Below, in pieces: positions 1 through 5,797 of a stretch of 9,294 bases of DNA. The notes beneath the pieces are model-generated. The model searched no databases, was not told where the DNA came from, and worked only from the letters and a program-made list of their open reading frames with translations. The translations under genes were made by a program, and so were the position numbers. Positions within the stretch are counted from its first letter, which is position 1; every line of letters begins with the position of its first letter. Source of the DNA: CAYFJO01 sp964343305 (GTDB taxonomy: Bacteria; Planctomycetota; Planctomycetia; Pirellulales; Pirellulaceae); NCBI GenBank assembly GCA_964343305.1, contig CAYFJO010000431.1:1-9294 (forward strand), read 5' to 3'.

Positions 1-71
1 CCAAATGCCCATGCGGCGAAGTGTTGCGTGACGAGCGCGCCAACGACAAGGGAAGCACAGTAGAAACTACC

Positions 72-1985
72 ATGTTCAACTCACTAAAGAAACTGACGAC
101 CGATTTTGTCCATCGCTCGCTTTCACCGCGACGGGTCAACGTCTTTGCTTTGGCACTGCTCCCACTTTACGGAGCCATCCTGTACGCCGCCTTTTGGTTC
201 CGTTTTGACGGCTTACTCGGCGAATTGGAATGGATGTGGTTCGCGTCGTCCGTCGGCTGGATCGTTCTGATTAAAGCGTTTGTCTTTGCCTGGCTGCGTG
301 CCTACCGAGGTTGGAGCCGTTACGTCACGTTTCACGACTTGATCGTGCTCGTCAAGTGTGCCACGGTCAGCTCCGTCTTGCTGGTGTTGATCGACTATTT
401 CTTTTGGCCCTCCATGTCGATGCCGCGCAGCGTGCTGCTGATGGATTGGGCGATCACCATTCTGTCGGTCGGGTCGCTGCGCAGCGTGTCGCGACTGCTG
501 AAAGAACGAGTCTTGGTGCGGGCTTTTTCGCGGGCCAAGGACGACGTGTTCATCGTGGGCACCGACAACTCGGGCGAGGCGCTGTTGAGAGCGATCCGCC
601 GCAGTTCCCAAATGGACTATCACGTCGTCGGATTCATTGCCACTCAGTCAAACGGTGTCGAAGCACATGTGGATGGCGTGCCTGTGGTGGGCAACTTGGA
701 TGCGACGTGTGCGTTGGCAAAGAAACATCATGTCTCGGAAGTTTTGATCACGCACGGCAACTTGTCCGGCAAACAGGTCCGCGAGCTGGTCGAAGACGCA
801 AGTACCTACAACGTCAATGTCAAAGTGCTGCCCAGTTACGAACAGCTTTTGGACGGCAAAGTCGATTTACAACCCCGGCAAGTATCGATCGAAGATGTGT
901 TGCAGCGTGATCCCGTGAGTCTGGACCAAGGTGAACTCCATCGCTGGCTGGACGACCAGGTGTTGCTGGTGACTGGCAGCGCGGGCAGCATCGGATCGGA
1001 AATCTGCCGCCAACTGCTGCAGTTTTCGCCGCGAAAGCTGGTGCTGGTCGATCGTTCGGAAAATGGCCAGTTTTTCCTCGAACGAGAACTCCGCCGGCTG
1101 TCACCCGACACCGAATTCGAATTCTGCATGGCCAGCATCGACGATGACCAGCGCATGCGTTGGGTTTTTGAACAACACCAGCCCAACATCGTGTTCCACG
1201 CGGCGGCCTACAAACACGTGCCGTTGATGGAGTCAAATCCGGGTGAAGGCGTCAAGAACATTCCCGTGGCCACTCGCGTGCTGGCCGATTTGGCACACGA
1301 GTTTCAAATCAATTCGTTCGTCATGATCTCGACCGACAAGGCGGTGAATCCCACCAGCGTGATGGGCACATGCAAACGCGTGGCCGAGTTGTACATCCAG
1401 GCATTGGCTCAAGAGTCGCCGTGCCGTTTTGTCACCGTACGCTTCGGCAACGTACTCGATTCGGCGGGCAGCGTCGTGCCGATCTTCCGCGAACAAATCG
1501 CCCGCGGCGGCCCCGTCACGGTGACGCATCCCGAGATGCGACGATTCTTTATGACGATCCCCGAAGCATCTCAACTGGTGATTCAAGCCGGTGCGATGGG
1601 CGAAGGCGGCGAGATCTTTGTCCTCGACATGGGCCAACCCGTCAAAATCGTCGACCTGGCCAGCGACTTGATTCGGCTATCCGGCTTGCAAGTGGGCCGG
1701 GACATCGACATCCAGTTCTCCGGCATTCGCCCCGGCGAAAAACTGTTTGAAGAGTTGCACGTAGACGGCGAGCAACACAAGTCAACGTCGCATCCAAAGA
1801 TCATGGTCGCCGAGGGCGAAACGCTCGACATCGACGTGGTCAGTGCACGAATCGACCTGCTGAGAGGAATCGCCAACGGTGCCCCGGAACTAGTAATCCA
1901 AGAACTGCGGGAGTTCATTCCCCAGTATCAACGTGCCGATCATCAAGGTCTCGATTCGACCAAGACGCTGCGCGACGCAGCATAA
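72..1985 (+). CDS. Membrane-anchored NDP-sugar 4,6-dehydratase, CapD/WbpM/PglF family
   Basis: Probably converts a UDP-N-acetylhexosamine to its 4-keto-6-deoxy form, the first step towards deoxy-amino sugars of surface polysaccharide or protein glycans. Taking ATG 72 gives 637 aa, usual for the long form of the family. About four hydrophobic segments lie within residues 22-135. A first Rossmann-like domain follows (about 157-260, starting VFIVGTDNSGEA), then the catalytic extended-SDR domain from about 296. That domain has the NAD-binding motif TGSAGSIGSE (301-310), the STDKAVNPT motif (420-428) and M431-x3-K435 where most SDRs have Tyr-x3-Lys. The Met form is known from WbpM-like long members, so this is probably an active enzyme. 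RFGNVL (457-462) and RPGEKLFEEL (553-562) are further family motifs. The frame stays open to the window's left edge through a GTG at 21, so a longer N-terminus is possible; ATG 72 is preferred because it sits just before the first membrane segment. No polysaccharide neighbour is visible. Confidence 0.93.
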   Translation: MFNSLKKLTTDFVHRSLSPRRVNVFALALLPLYGAILYAAFWFRFDGLLGELEWMWFASSVGWIVLIKAFVFAWLRAYRGWSRYVTFHDLIVLVKCATVSSVLLVLIDYFFWPSMSMPRSVLLMDWAITILSVGSLRSVSRLLKERVLVRAFSRAKDDVFIVGTDNSGEALLRAIRRSSQMDYHVVGFIATQSNGVEAHVDGVPVVGNLDATCALAKKHHVSEVLITHGNLSGKQVRELVEDASTYNVNVKVLPSYEQLLDGKVDLQPRQVSIEDVLQRDPVSLDQGELHRWLDDQVLLVTGSAGSIGSEICRQLLQFSPRKLVLVDRSENGQFFLERELRRLSPDTEFEFCMASIDDDQRMRWVFEQHQPNIVFHAAAYKHVPLMESNPGEGVKNIPVATRVLADLAHEFQINSFVMISTDKAVNPTSVMGTCKRVAELYIQALAQESPCRFVTVRFGNVLDSAGSVVPIFREQIARGGPVTVTHPEMRRFFMTIPEASQLVIQAGAMGEGGEIFVLDMGQPVKIVDLASDLIRLSGLQVGRDIDIQFSGIRPGEKLFEELHVDGEQHKSTSHPKIMVAEGETLDIDVVSARIDLLRGIANGAPELVIQELREFIPQYQRADHQGLDSTKTLRDAA

Positions 1986-2166
1986 CTGCGGTCCAAGTTA
2001 GGCGTACAATTGTTCACGAGCATTGCGGCTTGAACTTGATCCAACGGACTCCACACCGTCACTCCAGGTCGGTTCAACACGTGTGTATTAATTCGCCAAT
2101 TCGCTCGGCCCGTGCGGGGAAAAAGGCGAACGTCTTTGCAAATCGTTTGGCGGATACAATTGCCAG

Positions 2167-3174
2167 CTAGTTGATGTCTTTGAACTTGAATCGCTTTTCC
2201 ATCTTGTCCCGCGGCCAAACTTGGCCGTCGACTTCGACGTGTGGGTAGACGAAGAAATTCAGCGGCGGAGCGTTCTGTTTGGGAGTCAGCATCAGGTCGC
2301 GACCAACTGCAAACGTCACCCGATTTTCGGTCAGGTTTCCGAAATAGTACTTCTTCAACTTTGGATTCTTGTCGGCTTCCGAGATGTCGACGGGCACCCA
2401 GCCATGGTCGTTAACATGGAAGAATGCCCAACAGTGATAGCCGCCAACGTTGCCTTCGCCGCGTTTTTCCGGAAGCGGAAATCCAATTTCGAATCGCGCG
2501 GGCACACCTTGCGAACGTGTCATGGAAATAAACAGACTGTGAAAGTCTGTGCAATTGCCAAAGCGGCTGTCGCAAGCCCACGTGGCGTCGCCCGTTCCAT
2601 AGCCAGGTTGTGACTTGTCGTACTTCATATGATCGTCGACTTTGTTGTAAAGCAGTTGACCAAGTCGCAGCGGATCGTCTTTTGGCAAGCGCAACTCCGC
2701 AAGCAATGCGACGGGTTTACCGCCGACGGGCACCTTCGAGCTGGCGGATAGAAAGAGCTGGCGTTGTCCATCCGTCAATTCCGTTCCAACCTTGGATTTC
2801 AATCCCCGCACTTCCGTCCGATGCACTCGATAGGTGACGGAGAAATCAATCATGCCCGACTTGGCCGGTTGGCAGGCAAAATAATGAATCCGATTGGCGT
2901 ACTTCGACTCAACATCAATTCCTGACAGGGACGTCGGAAGCGATGAACTGATTCGTTTCACTTGCTGATGCTCGTTCGACGGAGGAATCGGAATCCACAC
3001 GCGGACGTTCGCACCGGCTGGCAGCTCTTTGATCTTCGCTGCGTAAGTAAAATCGAAACTCCGTTGACTCGCTCTTGTCCCCGTTGAACTCTTCCCGGCG
3101 AGGACGTTGGAAGGATTGCCAACGATGGCGATCAGGAGTATCGTGACGGAGTTCCAAATTCGTTTTGAGAGCAT
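2167..3174 (-). CDS. Secreted transglutaminase-like (papain-fold) protein
   Basis: Protein of 335 aa with a transglutaminase-like domain, a fold used for peptide or isopeptide cleavage or for cross-linking; the substrate is unknown. The N-terminus looks like a Sec signal: basic MLSKR, a hydrophobic stretch at about 10-19, and a possible cleavage site after VLA (24-26). An N-terminal beta-rich region (about 38-120, with RVWIPIPPS at 58-66) is typical of bacterial transglutaminase-core proteins. The catalytic triad is visible: Cys208 in GNCTDFHSLF, His247 in GGYHCWAFFH and Asp263 in WVPVDIS. ATG 3174 is chosen over an upstream in-frame TTG at 3198 because an AAGG lies 7 nt before it and the signal peptide begins there. 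The gene converges on the sugar dehydratase across about 180 bp and diverges from cutA. Enzyme class is well supported; physiological role is not. Confidence 0.9.
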   Translation of the reverse strand: MLSKRIWNSVTILLIAIVGNPSNVLAGKSSTGTRASQRSFDFTYAAKIKELPAGANVRVWIPIPPSNEHQQVKRISSSLPTSLSGIDVESKYANRIHYFACQPAKSGMIDFSVTYRVHRTEVRGLKSKVGTELTDGQRQLFLSASSKVPVGGKPVALLAELRLPKDDPLRLGQLLYNKVDDHMKYDKSQPGYGTGDATWACDSRFGNCTDFHSLFISMTRSQGVPARFEIGFPLPEKRGEGNVGGYHCWAFFHVNDHGWVPVDISEADKNPKLKKYYFGNLTENRVTFAVGRDLMLTPKQNAPPLNFFVYPHVEVDGQVWPRDKMEKRFKFKDIN

Positions 3175-3209
3175 GCTTTGACCTTCGTAAGAGGGCAAGG
3201 AGACACATT

Positions 3210-3237
3210 AATAATCATTATTGAATATGTTTATAAC
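3210..3237. promoter_or_regulatory. AT-rich palindrome and possible cutA promoter
   Basis: The divergent gap between the transglutaminase-like gene and cutA holds a perfect AT-rich dyad, AATAAT-C-ATTATT (3210-3222). A -10-like TATAAC follows at 3232-3237, with no convincing -35. If that -10 is used, transcription would begin near 3244, only about 8 nt before the annotated cutA start, which would fit the alternative cutA ATG at 3285 better. The dyad could be a repressor site or simply AT-rich promoter DNA. Confidence 0.25.
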
Positions 3238-3251
3238 CATAAGAAATTGCA

Positions 3252-3614
3252 ATGGAAAGTGATTGCCGCACGGATTTGCTGGATATGTTGGATCTCATCC
3301 AAGTCGTCACGACAACTGAGCAAAAAGCCGATGCGGAAAGAATTGGCCGGGCGCTCGTCGAGCGGCGGCTTGCCGCCTGTGTTCAGATTGGCGGCCCGAT
3401 TGAGAGTTTTTATTGGTGGAAGGATCAGCTTGAATCCGCCGACGAATGGCTGTGCACCATCAAGACCCGCCACGACCTGTACGCAAAGGTGGAAAGTGCC
3501 ATTCGAAAACTTCATCCCTACGACGAGCCAGAAATCCTTGCTGTGCCAGTGATTGCAGCAAGTGCTGGCTACATCCAGTGGCTCAACGCGCAACTCATTG
3601 GCGGCGAAGAGTAG
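3252..3614 (+). CDS. cutA: Divalent-cation tolerance protein CutA
   Basis: Small protein of the CutA family: trimeric, ferredoxin-like fold, related to PII signalling proteins. It is linked genetically to copper and other divalent-cation tolerance in E. coli, but its biochemical role is unclear. Family motifs appear in order: VVTTTEQ (18-24), LVERRLAACVQI (35-46), ESFYWWKDQL (51-60), TIKTRHDLY (69-77), LHPYDEPEILAVPV (87-100) and a C-terminal YIQWLNAQL (107-115). The 120-aa length is slightly above the usual 105-115. Residue 12 is a second Met (ATG 3285) right before the conserved LDLIQVVTTT strand and may be the true start, giving 109 aa. Neither start has a strong ribosome binding site. The next gene is 113 bp downstream with its own promoter, so an operon is unlikely. 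Confidence 0.93.
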   Translation: MESDCRTDLLDMLDLIQVVTTTEQKADAERIGRALVERRLAACVQIGGPIESFYWWKDQLESADEWLCTIKTRHDLYAKVESAIRKLHPYDEPEILAVPVIAASAGYIQWLNAQLIGGEE

Positions 3615-3662
3615 TTCGTGTCATCGGACGGAAAAGGTGTAATCACGCGTCCATGAATGTGA

Positions 3663-3690
3663 TTGCAATTTATTACAATCGTAATATAAT
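3663..3690 (+). promoter_or_regulatory. blaI promoter with BlaI-type operator in the spacer
   Basis: A -35 box TTGCAA (3663-3668) and a consensus -10 TATAAT (3685-3690) are separated by 16 bp. The spacer holds ATTACAATCGTAAT (3672-3685), an inverted repeat ATTAC-n4-GTAAT. It differs by one base from the ATTACA-nn-TGTAAT dyad known for staphylococcal BlaI/MecI operators. It lies 38 bp upstream of the repressor start at 3728, so negative autoregulation is the natural reading. The consensus is from general knowledge; the boxes and dyad are read directly. Confidence 0.72.
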
Positions 3691-3727
3691 CCATCCATAT
3701 TCATCACCCAACGAGCCCAGGCAAGAG

Positions 3728-4117
3728 ATGGTGAGGAAACGAAAGAACATTCGCTTATCAGGCGGCGAGATGGAACTGATGTCGATGCTGTGGGAAGAGT
3801 CACCAGTTACTATCTCCGAAGCACACGAGGCATTTTCCAGATATGGCGCGCCGGTTGGCTATCCAACGATGCAGACACGTCTCAATCGATTGGTAGACAA
3901 AGCGCTGGTACGGAAAACGAATGATCGACCGGCGAGGTATCAACCGACGGTGACAATGGATCAGGTGGCACTTGGTCATCTCGACCAATTGCTCGACAAG
4001 CTAGCGGGTGCAAGTGTGGCCCCCCTGGTTTGCCACTTGATTTCCGAAGGACCGCTGTCGGCGGATGAGATTGAGGAACTGAGAACACTGTTAAACAAAG
4101 CAGAGAGGTCTTCTTAA
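3728..4117 (+). CDS. BlaI/MecI/CopY-family transcriptional repressor
   Basis: Winged-helix repressor of 129 aa, a typical length for the family, which binds palindromic operators as a dimer. The N-terminal DNA-binding domain covers about 8-75: LSGGEMELMSMLWEE (10-24), then recognition-helix region PTMQTRLNRLVDKALV (46-61), then the wing ending ARYQPTV (69-75). The C-terminal dimerisation helices run about 80-125 and include LSADEIEELRTLLNKAE (110-126). In staphylococcal BlaI/MecI the BlaR1/MecR1 cut falls at Asn-Phe in this region; aligning by eye puts His103-Leu104 there. ATG 3728 is used because AGG lies 6 nt upstream and the operator-bearing promoter ends at 3690; the frame extends further upstream, but that part reads through the promoter. 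No M56-family BlaR1 sensor follows, so this is an orphan repressor here. Its target need not be a beta-lactamase; in this family copper ATPases and other targets are also known. Confidence 0.92.
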   Translation: MVRKRKNIRLSGGEMELMSMLWEESPVTISEAHEAFSRYGAPVGYPTMQTRLNRLVDKALVRKTNDRPARYQPTVTMDQVALGHLDQLLDKLAGASVAPLVCHLISEGPLSADEIEELRTLLNKAERSS

Positions 4118-4275
4118 ACGGGATCACACCATCGATGTATCAGGGATTGCCCCACCCACCGCTGAACATAACGCTTTGGTTCTCGTAGTACGTTTTGCTT
4201 GGTTTTGGGTAACTCGTCGATCGTGTTGTCTGTTGGTTCGCGATTCCAGCTTGTAACAGCTTTGTATCGATGCGC

Positions 4276-4310
4276 TTGACTTCACGCGTCCAGATTATTA
4301 CATAGGTAAT
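4276..4310 (+). promoter_or_regulatory. Second BlaI-type operator over a TTGACT promoter
   Basis: ATTACATAGGTAAT (4297-4310) is again ATTAC-n4-GTAAT and again one base from ATTACA-nn-TGTAAT. A good -35 box, TTGACT (4276-4281), lies upstream; a 17-bp spacer places a weak -10 TACATA (4299-4304) inside the dyad, so repressor binding would block this promoter. It points rightwards into the gene-free gap and ultimately to the gene at 4662. No credible leftward gene would use it. The operator is clearer than the -10. Confidence 0.55.
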
Positions 4311-4502
4311 AGATCTGGAATAATGCAGGCCCGCCAAACCGAGTATCGATTTGGCGCGCACGATACAAAGATTGCAAATTTCGAAGAACTCGTGGACACC
4401 CAAAGCAGTCTAACAGTTACCTAGCAAAGTTTCTCGGAGTGTTGAGACTCGATCGCCAAGAATACGGTGGAACAAACGAACGGTTAAAGACGACATAGAA
4501 GT

Positions 4503-4542
4503 GGCCGGTGAGGCCCGCAGTCAACGAGTTTTCTCACCGGCC
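4503..4542 (+). terminator. Perfect 10-bp GC-rich hairpin, possible terminator
   Basis: GGCCGGTGAG (4503-4512) is the exact reverse complement of CTCACCGGCC (4533-4542), with a 20-nt loop. The next bases are GGGTTTGCC, so the T-tract is only three long and not the classic intrinsic-terminator type; the opposite strand has no T-tract either. It could end a transcript from the promoter at 4276, or be a structured element of a small RNA or long leader. Confidence 0.4.
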
Positions 4543-4661
4543 GGGTTTGCCATCGCCACGCTACTTTTGCGCGCCGACAACAAAAACAGTATACCCAAGG
4601 AAACGACAATGTTAACTGATAATTGCGGGCGCTTCTGATTTAATGGGGAAAAGGCGGAGTG

Positions 4662-5786
4662 ATGAATTCATCAGCAAGTGTAGTGAGCGGGGAATGGAAA
4701 CCAAACGGCGAGGGTTTTCCAGTCCACACCGACCTCAACAACCGATCGACGAATCCTATCAAGATGCCAAAACCGACCAGGGAAGAACTGCAAAGGCGGA
4801 ACGAATTTGAGGAGTTGAAATGCCAACTTCGCGATGAGAAATTCGCGGATCAGATTCGAATGCCGATGGCGTATTGGACGTTGCCGAGTGACCGGGGACT
4901 TCCCTTTGCGTTACTCGACCGCACGGTCGCTGACTTGCTGGCGACGCCCTATGAGAACTTGGCGGCAACTCCGGGAATCGGAACCAAAAAGCTAGATGCG
5001 TTGCTGACGTTGCTGCATCGTGTTGGTGATGGAGATTCAGGAAGTTCAACGCCGACCTCGACCGACGGGAAGCAATCAGCGGAGCCTCAGCCGACGACCC
5101 CCTCAGCGCCGTTTGATCCCCACTCGGTTTCCGAGCAAGAATGGCGCGGTTGGCGTGACCTAGTCAACAAATACAAGGTCGGTAATGAGAAGCTTGGTCG
5201 GGTGGCCCCATCGCTGCGCCAACTTCCCTCGGTCTTGTGGCACAAGCCGCTCAGCACTTTCGTGGAACTCACGTTGCAAGACATTCGGCAATTGAAGTCG
5301 TTTGGTGAGAAGCGAGTTGCTGCGTTGCTGACCGTCTTTCATTCCGTGCGCGGAATCTTGTCCGCCTTCGAATCGCAAGATATCTTGCCGTCGCGCCTGC
5401 TGCCTAAGAATGTTTTTAGCGTCGAAGCTTGGATCAACCACTTGGCGCCCAGTGATCCGTCACCAACATGGGATGAGTTGCGCGAGCACGTATTGCTTCC
5501 GCTGGTCGATCAAATCCAAATTGACGCAACTCCCACGCACCATAAACTGCTTCAGTCGCGGCTCGGACTCGCGGGTCCCAAAACTTCGATTCGCGAACAG
5601 GCCCGTCAGCTCGGCTTGGCCCGTGCACGCATTTATCAACTGCTCGAAGATTGCAGCAACATCTTCGCGGTTCGTTGGCCCGAAGCCGCGGCAAATTTGG
5701 AGCGTCTGGCGGAACTCTATTCGGAATCGCCCGCTGATGATGAGCGCTTCGCGGCGATTGCGGCGATTCAAGAACTTGTGGGCTAA
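4662..5786 (+). CDS. Unnamed protein: two alpha-CTD-like HhH modules plus sigma-4-like HTH
   Basis: Protein of 374 aa with no gene name I can give. Three parts are visible. A module at about 74-121 contains RTVADLLATP and the helix-hairpin-helix turn PGIGTKK (104-110). A second, similar module at about 188-229 contains ELTLQDIRQL and SFGEKRVAALLTVF (213-226). Both follow the pattern of the RNA polymerase alpha C-terminal domain (T-x-x-D-L, then a Gly turn followed by basic residues, then a Leu-rich helix). Between them is a Pro/Ser/Thr-rich, probably flexible linker (about 122-152). Near the C-terminus, TSIREQARQLGLARARIYQL (308-327) resembles the sigma-70 region 4 helix-turn-helix. A nucleic-acid-binding, transcription-related role is inferred, not shown. 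The N-terminus is charged with no signal peptide, so it is cytoplasmic. ATG 4662 is preferred to the adjacent GTG 4659 because AAGG (4651-4654) is then 7 nt away. It ends 11 bp from the convergent lipoprotein gene; no terminator separates them. Confidence 0.85.
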   Translation: MNSSASVVSGEWKPNGEGFPVHTDLNNRSTNPIKMPKPTREELQRRNEFEELKCQLRDEKFADQIRMPMAYWTLPSDRGLPFALLDRTVADLLATPYENLAATPGIGTKKLDALLTLLHRVGDGDSGSSTPTSTDGKQSAEPQPTTPSAPFDPHSVSEQEWRGWRDLVNKYKVGNEKLGRVAPSLRQLPSVLWHKPLSTFVELTLQDIRQLKSFGEKRVAALLTVFHSVRGILSAFESQDILPSRLLPKNVFSVEAWINHLAPSDPSPTWDELREHVLLPLVDQIQIDATPTHHKLLQSRLGLAGPKTSIREQARQLGLARARIYQLLEDCSNIFAVRWPEAAANLERLAELYSESPADDERFAAIAAIQELVG

Positions 5787-5797
5787 CCGCGGCGGTG

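Larger units (their letters stand above)
4118..4658. other. 540-bp gap without a convincing gene
   Basis: No ORF in either orientation here looks like a real protein. The longest minus-strand frame (87 codons) has no recognisable motif. A 33-codon plus-strand frame (4323-4424) starts 13 bp after the second BlaI-type operator but has a poor ribosome binding site. A 9-codon frame (4609-4638) has a good AAGGA site 7-8 nt before its ATG. A weak promoter-like pair, TTGCGC (4567-4572) and TATACC (4590-4595) with a 17-bp spacer, could serve the downstream gene. The operator and the hairpin in this gap are listed separately. Confidence 0.5.

Noticed and set aside
2091..2130. TTCGCC...GGCGAA dyad with an inner CCCG/CGGG in the convergent gap after the sugar dehydratase gene
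   Set aside because: Only 6 bp in the outer stem, interrupted, and no T-tract in either direction, so it is not supported as a terminator.
4140..4403. Minus-strand frame of 87 codons in the gene-free gap
   Set aside because: No recognisable motif, no ribosome binding site seen, and it runs across the operator and promoter on the other strand.
5786..5796. ACCGC-G-GCGGT palindrome between the two convergent stop codons
   Set aside because: The one-base centre cannot form a hairpin loop without opening the stem, and no T-tract follows; probably chance.
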